Shown: positions 41,678 through 48,150 of the stretch, one piece after another
Numbering within the stretch: position 1 is the stretch's first letter
Layout of the letters: every line of letters begins with the position of its first letter
DNA from: an uncultured bacterium
GTDB lineage: Bacteria > Fidelibacterota > Marinisomatia > Marinisomatales > Marinisomataceae
Direction: 5' to 3'
NCBI GenBank assembly: GCA_943841495.1
Contig: CALSYL010000001.1
Location: forward strand, 1-64,000
Length of the DNA: 64,000 nucleotides
Position numbers and translations under genes: made by a program
The notes under the pieces: model-generated
The model's input: the letters and a program-made list of their open reading frames with translations, nothing else
The model's database searches: none
What the model was told of the DNA's origin: nothing

Positions 41678-42102
41678 TTTTCTACCTCAATTCCCATGCT
41701 AACCGCTGTTCCTGCAATCATTTCAGCTGCCTGCTCTAAAGTATGCGAGTTTAAATCTTTCATTTTTATTTCTGCAATTTTTTTGCATTGAGACATCGTA
41801 ATTTTTCCAACTTTGTCTTTATTTGGTTCTTGTGAACCTTTTTTCATTTTTAATTCTTTCATGATTAACGTTGAAGCTGGTGGAGACTTTGTTTCAAAGG
41901 TAAATGATCTATCTTTGTAAACTGTAATAATTACTGGAGTCAACATACCTTGCAACTCTTTTGTTTTCTCGTTAAACGCATTACAAAAGTCCATAATATT
42001 TACACCATGCTGTCCTAATGCTGGACCAACAGGTGGTGCAGGATTTGCTTGACCTGCTGCAATTTGTAACTTAATTAAACCAGTTTTTTCTTTTTCAGCC
42101 AT
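41674..42102 (-). CDS. rplK: 50S ribosomal protein L11
   Basis: A 142-aa protein of the GTPase-associated centre, required for RelA-dependent stringent response in many bacteria. It has [20 protein letters not shown], the [17 protein letters not shown] helix and the RNA-binding C-domain ending [11 protein letters not shown]. It lies two bases after nusG. Confidence 0.98.
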   Translation of the reverse strand: MAEKEKTGLIKLQIAAGQANPAPPVGPALGQHGVNIMDFCNAFNEKTKELQGMLTPVIITVYKDRSFTFETKSPPASTLIMKELKMKKGSQEPNKDKVGKITMSQCKKIAEIKMKDLNSHTLEQAAEMIAGTAVSMGIEVEK

Positions 42103-42104
42103 CT

Positions 42105-42641
42105 TTAACTTTCAATTAATATCTGGTGCATACTCAATTCTATAGGAGTAGGTCTACCAAAAATATTTACATTAACTTTAATTCTATTTGAATCATTAAT
42201 TTCTTGAACCAAACCATTAAACTCTTTAAACGGTCCATCAATAACTTTAACAGAGTCTCCAACTTTGAATGGAATCTCTTCAATGTCATTAGCAGATTCA
42301 TCGTCGCTATCTGAACTACTACCAACAATTCTTTTAATTTCAGCCTCATTTAATGCTTGAGGATTTCCTTTAGGACCAACAAAACTCATTACACCATCCA
42401 TGCTTTCAATAAAAAACTTTGTCTCATTATTCATATTCATTTTCACTAGGACATAACCAGGAAAGAAAACTTTTTTCTTTAATTGTTTCTTTCCATTTTT
42501 GATATCTACAACATTCTCAGTTGGAATTAAAATCTCTTCAACATTAGATCTTAACTCTTTTTCATAGTCAAGTTCACGAAAGATAGTATCTCTAACTTTC
42601 TCTTCTCTACCTGACATCACTCTTAAACTATACCAATTCAT
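42105..42641 (-). CDS. nusG: Transcription antitermination factor NusG
   Basis: A 178-aa factor that couples RNA polymerase to the ribosome and Rho. The NGN domain begins [20 protein letters not shown] and the KOW domain is at the C-terminus ([20 protein letters not shown]). A slightly longer frame starts at 42674, inside secE. The ATG at 42641 overlaps the secE stop as ATGA and matches the family start, so I chose it. An acidic insert ([15 protein letters not shown]) lies between the two domains. Confidence 0.96.
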   Translation of the reverse strand: MNWYSLRVMSGREEKVRDTIFRELDYEKELRSNVEEILIPTENVVDIKNGKKQLKKKVFFPGYVLVKMNMNNETKFFIESMDGVMSFVGPKGNPQALNEAEIKRIVGSSSDSDDESANDIEEIPFKVGDSVKVIDGPFKEFNGLVQEINDSNRIKVNVNIFGRPTPIELSMHQILIES

Positions 42642-42820
42642 ATTAACACTCTCATAAGACGTTGTATCATCCAATCAATTCCAAAAAGAAAAACGACAAA
42701 TAAAAGAAAGAAAACTATAATTAAATAGGTAGATCCTCTAAGCTCATTGTATGAGGGCCATGAGACTTTGTTCATCTCTAAATACACCTGATTTAAAAAA
42801 TCTTTTACTCTTTTAAACAT
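42638..42820 (-). CDS. secE: Preprotein translocase subunit SecE
   Basis: A 60-aa single-helix subunit that clamps SecY. The family core is FLNQVYLEMNKVSWPSYNEL followed by one membrane helix (about residues 31-51). The open frame continues up to 42865, but that part reads across tRNA-Trp. The ATG at 42820, with GGAA upstream, is the real start. Order secE-nusG-rplK is nearly universal. Confidence 0.94.
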   Translation of the reverse strand: MFKRVKDFLNQVYLEMNKVSWPSYNELRGSTYLIIVFFLLFVVFLFGIDWMIQRLMRVLI

Positions 42821-42838
42821 TCTTTTTTCCTTTTTTCG

Positions 42839-42912
42839 CAGGTGAGGCAGGAATTGAACCCGCAACCCCCGGTTTTGGAGACCGATGCTCTACCTAATTG
42901 AGCTACTCACCT
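42839..42912 (-). tRNA. tRNA-Trp(CCA)
   Basis: A 74-base cloverleaf: acceptor AGGTGAG with CTCACCT, discriminator G, D-arm GCTCAATTAGGTAGAGC, anticodon loop CTCCAAA and T-arm GCGGGTTCAATTCCTGC. It sits between rpmG and secE, the same place as in many bacteria, and must be processed out of the common transcript. The tRNA itself has no encoded CCA end. Confidence 0.97.
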
Positions 42913-42917
42913 ATATG

Positions 42918-43082
42918 CTATTTAATTTCTTTAAAAAGAACATGCTTGCGAGCTACAGGGTCAAACTTTTTATATTCAAGTTTATCAGGATGCTTACTCT
43001 TATTCTTAGTAACAGTATAGCGGTAACCTGTCCCTGCAGTACTCTCAAGTCTTACAATTGCTCTTTTACTATTTCCAGCCAT
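42918..43082 (-). CDS. rpmG: 50S ribosomal protein L33, zinc-free type
   Basis: A 54-aa protein beginning [20 protein letters not shown] and ending KHVLFKEIK. The usual CxxC pairs are missing ([19 protein letters not shown] has none), so this is the C-minus paralogue. Its ATG overlaps the tuf stop by one base and its end is five bases before tRNA-Trp. The start follows directly from the conserved N-terminus. Confidence 0.95.
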   Translation of the reverse strand: MAGNSKRAIVRLESTAGTGYRYTVTKNKSKHPDKLEYKKFDPVARKHVLFKEIK

Positions 43083-44275
43083 TAGTCAAGTACGGTAGTA
43101 ACTACTCCAGCTCCTACAGTGTGTCCACCTTCTCTAATAGCGAATCTTAACTCTTGATTCATAGCAATCGGTGTAATTAATTCAACATTCATCTCTATAT
43201 TGTCACCTGGCATAACCATTTCAGTACCTTCTGGTAGTGTAACTACGCCAGTTACATCAGTAGTTCTAAAGTAAAACTGAGGTCTATAGTTATTAAAGAA
43301 TGGAGTGTGTCTTCCACCTTCTTCTTTTTTCAAAACATAAACATTAGCTTTGAACTTGGTGTGAGGAGTAATTGATCCTTTAGCAGCAAGAACAACACCT
43401 CTTTTTAGATCTTCTTTTTCAACACCTCTTAAAAGCAAACCTGCATTATCTCCAGCTTCACCTTCATCAAGTGTTTTTTGAAACATCTCAACACCAGTAA
43501 CAATAGTTGTACCAATCTTATTTTCAAGACCAACAACTTCTACTTCTTCACCAACTTTAACTTTACCTGATTCGATTCTACCAGTACCAACAGTACCTCT
43601 ACCGGTAATACTAAATACGTCTTCAACAGGCATTAAGAACGGTTGATCGATAGCACGCTCAGGCTGTGGAATAAATGAATCACAAGCTTCCATAAGCTCG
43701 CCAATGCATTTAACAGCTTCAGCATCATCTGGATTTTCAAGAGCTTTTAAAGCGCTACCTTTTACGATAGGAGTATTATCTCCATCGAATTTGTACTCAG
43801 TTAAAAGGTCTCTTAATTCCATTTCTACCAACTCTAACAATTCAGGATCGTCAACTTGGTCAACTTTATTCATAAACACTACAATACTAGGAACATTTAC
43901 CTGACGAGCAAGCAAAACGTGTTCTCTAGTTTGAGGCATAGGACCATCAGCTGCACTAACAACAAGAATAGCTCCATCCATTTGAGCTGCACCTGTAATC
44001 ATGTTTTTGATATAGTCGGCGTGACCTGGACAGTCAACATGTGCGTAGTGACGGTTAGCTGTCTCATATTCAACGTGTGAAGTTGAAATTGTAATACCTC
44101 TTTCTTTTTCCTCAGGTGCATTATCAATAGTATCAAAATCACGTTTAGCTGCTAAACCCAGATTGGACTGTGTTTGTGTAATTGCAGCGGTCAAAGTAGT
44201 CTTACCATGGTCAACGTGACCGATAGTACCGATATTACAGTGAGGCTTATTTCTAACAAATGTTTCTTTAGCCAT
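43082..44275 (-). CDS. tuf: Translation elongation factor Tu
   Basis: The 397-aa GTPase that delivers aminoacyl-tRNA. The G motifs are [14 protein letters not shown] (residue 19), [12 protein letters not shown] and [10 protein letters not shown]; domains II and III follow, with [13 protein letters not shown] and [13 protein letters not shown]. It is preceded by four tRNA genes in the tufB arrangement and is the only tuf in the window. The 47-base leader after tRNA-Thr is T-rich on the coding strand. Confidence 0.98.
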   Translation of the reverse strand: MAKETFVRNKPHCNIGTIGHVDHGKTTLTAAITQTQSNLGLAAKRDFDTIDNAPEEKERGITISTSHVEYETANRHYAHVDCPGHADYIKNMITGAAQMDGAILVVSAADGPMPQTREHVLLARQVNVPSIVVFMNKVDQVDDPELLELVEMELRDLLTEYKFDGDNTPIVKGSALKALENPDDAEAVKCIGELMEACDSFIPQPERAIDQPFLMPVEDVFSITGRGTVGTGRIESGKVKVGEEVEVVGLENKIGTTIVTGVEMFQKTLDEGEAGDNAGLLLRGVEKEDLKRGVVLAAKGSITPHTKFKANVYVLKKEEGGRHTPFFNNYRPQFYFRTTDVTGVVTLPEGTEMVMPGDNIEMNVELITPIAMNQELRFAIREGGHTVGAGVVTTVLD

Positions 44276-44322
44276 TATGTTATCTCCTTGTTTTTATACA
44301 ATTTTTAATTTCTTTTTTTTTG

Positions 44323-44395
44323 AGCCTACGACCGGGATTGAACCGGTGACCTCTTCGTTACCAACGAAGTGCTCTACCTACTGAGCTACGCAGGC
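44323..44395 (-). tRNA. tRNA-Thr(GGT)
   Basis: A 73-base cloverleaf: acceptor GCCTGCG with CGTAGGC, D-arm GCTCAGTAGGTAGAGC, anticodon loop TTGGTAA and T-arm ACCGGTTCAATCCCGGT. It is the last tRNA before tuf, equivalent to E. coli thrT. CCA is not encoded. Confidence 0.97.
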
Positions 44396-44403
44396 AATTA
44401 TTG

Positions 44404-44476
44404 AGCGAGTGACGCGATTCGAACGCGCGACCCTCAGCTTGGAAGGCTGATGCTCTACCAACTGAGCTACACTCGC
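44404..44476 (-). tRNA. tRNA-Gly(TCC)
   Basis: A 73-base cloverleaf: acceptor GCGAGTG with CACTCGC, D-arm GCTCAGTTGGTAGAGC, anticodon loop CTTCCAA and T-arm GCGCGTTCGAATCGCGT. It is equivalent in position to E. coli glyT, eight bases from the neighbouring tRNAs on each side. Confidence 0.97.
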
Positions 44477-44484
44477 AAATCCTG

Positions 44485-44567
44485 TGGGCAAAGAAGGATT
44501 CGAACCTCCGTAGACTTACGTCGGCAGATTTACAGTCTGCTGCCTTTAACCACTCGGCCATTTGCCC
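44485..44567 (-). tRNA. tRNA-Tyr(GTA)
   Basis: An 83-base class II tRNA: acceptor GGGCAAA with TTTGCCC, anticodon loop CTGTAAA, a long variable arm (CCGACGTAAGTCTACGG region) and T-arm GGAGGTTCGAATCCTTC. It is equivalent in position to E. coli tyrU. A 74-base spacer precedes it; a weak TTGAAA-17-TATCAG pair in that spacer could be an internal promoter but is not convincing. Confidence 0.97.
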
Positions 44568-44641
44568 GAAATCCTATACTCAATCCTGATAGTAAGATCA
44601 AAAAAAATTTTCAAATATCTTGCTTATGCCTCTAAAAACTG

Positions 44642-44714
44642 AGCCGGCGAGAGGATTTGAACCCCCGACCCGCTGATTACAAATCAGCTGCTCTACCAAC
44701 TGAGCTACACCGGC
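44642..44714 (-). tRNA. tRNA-Thr(TGT)
   Basis: A 73-base cloverleaf: acceptor GCCGGTG with CGCCGGC, D-arm GCTCAGTTGGTAGAGC, anticodon loop TTTGTAA and T-arm GGGGGTTCAAATCCTCT. It is the first RNA of the tuf block, equivalent to E. coli thrU. Confidence 0.97.
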
Positions 44715-44731
44715 AATGTATATGTACACGC

Positions 44732-44740
44732 ACGCGTAGG
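44732..44740 (-). promoter_or_regulatory. CCTACGCGT motif in the tRNA-tuf leader
   Basis: The same 9-mer as at 32035-32043 lies here 12 bases downstream of the candidate -10, inside the expected 5' leader. Because its position relative to the promoter differs between the two sites, a shared role is uncertain. Confidence 0.3.
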
Positions 44741-44752
44741 CAAAAGCGACGA

Positions 44753-44780
44753 AATATAAGAAGAATTAGCAGGAAAACAA
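44753..44780 (-). promoter_or_regulatory. Candidate promoter of the tRNA-tuf-rpmG-secE-nusG block
   Basis: Minus-strand TTGTTT (44780-44775), a 16-base spacer and TATATT (44758-44753) lie between the cysS stop and tRNA-Thr(TGT). The -10 is identical to that of the rpsL candidate. The leader before the first tRNA would be about 30 bases. Confidence 0.5.
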
Positions 44781-44781
44781 A

Positions 44782-46158
44782 TTATTTCTTTTTGAGCAGT
44801 TTTTGACCAGAAGCAGTATCTTCAACATACCAACCTAAAGACTCAATTTTATCTCTAATTGAATCAGACAATTTCCAGTCTTGTTTTTCTCTAGACTCTT
44901 GACGAGAAACTAGTAAATCTTGTACTTCTTTTGGAATTTTATGATTGTGTAAATTTCCAAAATCTAAAATATCAAAAATTGAATTAAATAATTTTAAAAA
45001 AACCAAAGATTTTTCTTTATCTGAATCATTTATTGAATTTTTTGCAATTTTTTTATTCATTTCAGATATAAAACTAAAGAAAATTCCGATAGCCTCAGGA
45101 GTGTTCAAATCATCGTTTAGAGCATCAATAAATAAGTCGTGCTCATTTGAAAATTTCAAATCAATACTTTTAATGTCAGAAGTAAAATTTTTTGCAAATC
45201 TATTAATTTTTTCAGTCATTTTTTTACATTCTTCTAATTTTTTTTGACTGAAAGAAACTTTTGTTCTATAATGTGCGGATAATAGGAACAACCTAACTAC
45301 ATCATATCCATAATCCTCAATAAGAGAGCTAACATTTATAACATTTCCTAATGATTTACTCATTTTTATATCATCCATAGTTAAATGCTCTGCATGTAAC
45401 CAATAATTAGATAAAAAGTTTTTGCAAAGAACTTCGACTTGAGCACATTCATTTTCATGATGAGGAAACTTTAAATCTACACCTCCACAATGAATATCAA
45501 TTTGACCGTTAAATAAATCTTTAATCATTACTGCACATTCAGTATGCCATGCTGGCCTTCCTTTTCCCCAAGGACTATCCCAAAAGATATTTCCATCTTT
45601 TTCTGTCCATGATTTCCATAAAACAAAGTCTCCAATAAACTTTTTATCTGGGTTCACATCAGAAAAATCCATATCGTCTTTTTTAAGATTTACAAATCGT
45701 TCGTAGCTTTGATCTTTATCAACACTAAAATAAACACTTTCATTTGAAACGTAAGCAAAGTCTTCATTCAAAAGATCTTGTATATGCGATATCATCAATT
45801 CAACATAGTCTGTTGCTTTGGGATTGTAACTATTCGGTAAAATTTTCAAAGATTCAGATAGTTCTATAAATGATGATTCATATTTTGAAGTTATTTCTTT
45901 TAATGACAATTTTTCATGATTAACTCTATCAATTATTTTATCGTCAATATCAGTTATATTAACAGCAGTTTCAGTTTCATAACCATTCATTTGAAGAACT
46001 CTATTCAATAAGTCGTAAAATACAAAGGTTCTATAATTTCCTATATGAAGGTGATTATAAACAGTTGGACCACAGCCATAAGTTTTAACTCTTTTATCTG
46101 AAATTGATTTGAAAATTTCTTTCTTGCTTGAAAGTGAATTATATAATTTTAAGCTCAT
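44782..46158 (-). CDS. cysS: Cysteinyl-tRNA synthetase
   Basis: Charges tRNA-Cys; 458 aa, class I. The N-terminus has the zinc Cys and HIGH-type site (YGCGPTVYNHLHIGNYRTF), later HTECAVMI and HHENECAQ supply the other zinc ligands, and DDIKMSKSLGNV is the KMSKS loop. The C-terminal anticodon-binding part is present. It overlaps ddl by four bases and is the last gene before the tRNA-tuf promoter. Confidence 0.97.
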   Translation of the reverse strand: MSLKLYNSLSSKKEIFKSISDKRVKTYGCGPTVYNHLHIGNYRTFVFYDLLNRVLQMNGYETETAVNITDIDDKIIDRVNHEKLSLKEITSKYESSFIELSESLKILPNSYNPKATDYVELMISHIQDLLNEDFAYVSNESVYFSVDKDQSYERFVNLKKDDMDFSDVNPDKKFIGDFVLWKSWTEKDGNIFWDSPWGKGRPAWHTECAVMIKDLFNGQIDIHCGGVDLKFPHHENECAQVEVLCKNFLSNYWLHAEHLTMDDIKMSKSLGNVINVSSLIEDYGYDVVRLFLLSAHYRTKVSFSQKKLEECKKMTEKINRFAKNFTSDIKSIDLKFSNEHDLFIDALNDDLNTPEAIGIFFSFISEMNKKIAKNSINDSDKEKSLVFLKLFNSIFDILDFGNLHNHKIPKEVQDLLVSRQESREKQDWKLSDSIRDKIESLGWYVEDTASGQKLLKKK

Positions 46159-47054
46159 TTTTGTAAAGACAATTTAATAATTTTATTGATTAAATTTTTA
46201 AAAGAAAATCCGTGTCTTTTAGCAGACATTGGAAATAGACTAGTTTCAGTCATTCCAGGAAGAGTGTTTATTTCTAAAAAATAAAAATTATTTTTAAAAA
46301 ATTTAAAATCAACTCTTGAATAAACATCACACTTAAGCATGCTATGAATACTTAATGCACAATCTTGAACAAATTGATATTTATCTGAATCTAAATTAGC
46401 TGGACAAATATATTTTGATTCACCAGCTGTATATTTTGATTTGTAGTCATATATACCAGATTTTGGCTCTATTTCAATAACTGGCAACGGTTTATCTCCT
46501 AAAATTGGAACAGTAATTTCTCTACCATCAATAAATTCCTCAATTAAAACAGAACTATCAAAATCAAGTGCAATATCAATGGCATCATTTAATTGTTCAA
46601 ATCTATTAACAATATTAAATCCAACGGAACTTCCTTGTGAATTTGGTTTAACAATGTATTTTTCAGAATTAAAATCTATATGATCATTACATATATTTGA
46701 AGAAGTTTTATAGTACTTTGGAGATAGGATTCCTTGCTTCATAACTATTTCTTTTGCCACCGACTTAGAAAAGCAATTTTGGGATGAATCTTGATCAGAA
46801 CCATTAAACGGAATATTATTTTTTGACAAAATTGACTGAATAGCTCCGTCCTCTCCAAAAGAACCGTGCAATGCAATAAAAACAAAATCATTCATTTTTA
46901 AATCTTTTAAGATTAAATCGATTGAATTTTTATCAAGAATAAACTTTGAAGCATTGTGACCTAATTCATCACAAGCATCAGAAATAGCTTCTCCGGTTCT
47001 GATTGAAACCAATCGTTCCTCTGAATTTCCCCCTGATATTATTGCAATATTAAT
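46155..47054 (-). CDS. ddl: D-alanine--D-alanine ligase, probable ATT start
   Basis: Makes the D-Ala-D-Ala dipeptide of peptidoglycan. The ATP-grasp enzyme shows FIALHGSFGEDG, VKPNSQGSSVG, VLIEEFIDGREI and FLEINTLPGMTETS. The longest frame with a usual start begins at a TTG (47012) and would lack the first strand. In-frame sequence upstream reads INIAIISGGNSEERLVS, the normal Ddl N-terminus. It can begin at ATT 47054, six bases after AGGA, giving 299 aa. No ATG, GTG or TTG is available in that region. It overlaps the GmhB-like gene by 16 bases. Confidence 0.92.
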   Translation of the reverse strand: MNIAIISGGNSEERLVSIRTGEAISDACDELGHNASKFILDKNSIDLILKDLKMNDFVFIALHGSFGEDGAIQSILSKNNIPFNGSDQDSSQNCFSKSVAKEIVMKQGILSPKYYKTSSNICNDHIDFNSEKYIVKPNSQGSSVGFNIVNRFEQLNDAIDIALDFDSSVLIEEFIDGREITVPILGDKPLPVIEIEPKSGIYDYKSKYTAGESKYICPANLDSDKYQFVQDCALSIHSMLKCDVYSRVDFKFFKNNFYFLEINTLPGMTETSLFPMSAKRHGFSFKNLINKIIKLSLQK

Positions 47055-47587
47055 TTTATATCCTTTGCTGCTTCAAGTAGATTATTAGATACTAAATTAA
47101 CATCACATGAAGATCTAACATCATCTATATAATCATTGCCCATTCCAGTTAATAAAAATATAGTTTTCATTTTTAACCTATCTCCAACCTGCATGTCAAC
47201 AATTGAATCGCCGATCATTAAACAGTTTTCTAATTCTAGATTGAATTCTTTTGATGCTTTTTGAAACATTCCTATGCCTGGTTTCCTCATTGAGAAATAA
47301 TCTTCATCATAGTTATCAGAAAAATATATATTTTTTAGCGGTAGCTTTCTTTTTTCAAACTCATTACTAATAAAACTATGAATGTTTTCTAAATTATTAA
47401 TATCAATTTTACCTGTTGAAATACCTGATTGATTTGTTACAATAAAAAATTTATCAGTATATCTATGCAAAAGTCTTAAAGCTTTAAAAGTATAGTCAAA
47501 AAAGTGATAATCTGAAAGATTGTTAATATAGCCATAAGGATCATGGCTTATTGTTCCATCTCTATCTAAAAAAATTGCATCAAACAT
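47039..47587 (-). CDS. HAD phosphatase of the GmhB / histidinol-phosphatase type
   Basis: A 182-aa HAD enzyme with FLDRDGTIS at residue 5 (nucleophile), FIVTNQSGISTG and MIGDSIVDMQVGD. This combination fits D-glycero-manno-heptose 1,7-bisphosphate 7-phosphatase and the related histidinol-phosphatases. The zinc loop (Cys/His...CDCRKP) of those enzymes is replaced by YFSDNYDEDYFSMRKPG, without cysteines. The ATG at 47587 follows GGAG nine bases upstream; an upstream TTG at 47602 is less likely. Other heptose genes are not present, so the substrate is open. Confidence 0.75.
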   Translation of the reverse strand: MFDAIFLDRDGTISHDPYGYINNLSDYHFFDYTFKALRLLHRYTDKFFIVTNQSGISTGKIDINNLENIHSFISNEFEKRKLPLKNIYFSDNYDEDYFSMRKPGIGMFQKASKEFNLELENCLMIGDSIVDMQVGDRLKMKTIFLLTGMGNDYIDDVRSSCDVNLVSNNLLEAAKDIKLILQ

Positions 47588-47592
47588 TGTAT

Positions 47593-48150
47593 CTATCTCC
47601 AATCAATTACTTGCCAAGTATCATCGACTTTCAAGTTCGTCAAGGGGTCTTGAAAGCTTTCTACGCTTCCAACAAAACAATCAAAAACAATTTTATCAAA
47701 TTGAGTAAGTGAAATTGAATAAACTTGTTTTTTTGTATCATCAAATTTAATTAAAAGTTTATTGTTCAAATAATTATAATGATATGATGAATAATTATTA
47801 ATAGTATTAATTGTAATTAACTTAGCATTTTCAAAATTTTCAAAATCAAAAAATTCTAAGAAATTTTTTTCTGCATTTTCTAAAATTATAATTTTTTCGT
47901 TTAAATCGTATGAAGAAATTAAGCTGTCTTTGAAAACAGAAACTGTGCCATCAAACATAGCTGTATCAAAAGAAATTTGATTAGAATTGATTGATAATTT
48001 TGCATTATAGCTAACAGATTGTTGATTGATTTCAAGAATAACTGTTTTATTATACAAATTTTTAAAAAAATCTTTGATTTCTATATCTTCGTTTCCACTA
48101 CCATATAAAAAACAGGAAGATAAAAAAACAACTATTAAACTATTCTTCAT
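47593..48150 (-). CDS. LolA-like outer-membrane lipoprotein carrier, divergent
   Basis: A 185-aa exported protein directly downstream of ftsK, the position of lolA in E. coli. Its pattern of short beta strands (VSYNAKLSINSNQISFDTAM, KLLIKFDDTKKQVYSISLTQ, FDKIVFDCFVGSVESFQD) suits the LolA half-barrel, but no decisive motif is visible. The signal region MKNSLIVVFLSSCFLYG contains a possible lipobox LSSC, which would make it a lipoprotein instead of a soluble carrier. I chose the ATG at 48150; a longer start at 48174 is possible. It overlaps the ftsK end by 11 bases. Confidence 0.55.
   Translation of the reverse strand: MKNSLIVVFLSSCFLYGSGNEDIEIKDFFKNLYNKTVILEINQQSVSYNAKLSINSNQISFDTAMFDGTVSVFKDSLISSYDLNEKIIILENAEKNFLEFFDFENFENAKLITINTINNYSSYHYNYLNNKLLIKFDDTKKQVYSISLTQFDKIVFDCFVGSVESFQDPLTNLKVDDTWQVIDWR

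Noticed and set aside
42821-42865. Extended secE start
   Set aside because: The extra 15 codons overlap tRNA-Trp and are not part of the SecE family.
44358-44561. Minus-strand open frame of 67 codons across the tRNA cluster
   Set aside because: It is a read-through of tRNA-Tyr, tRNA-Gly and tRNA-Thr; the repeated SSVGRA-like peptides are translated tRNA arms.
44568-44641. Internal promoter before tRNA-Tyr
   Set aside because: TTGAAA-17-TATCAG has a poor -10, and the alternative TATAGG is too close to the mature tRNA end.
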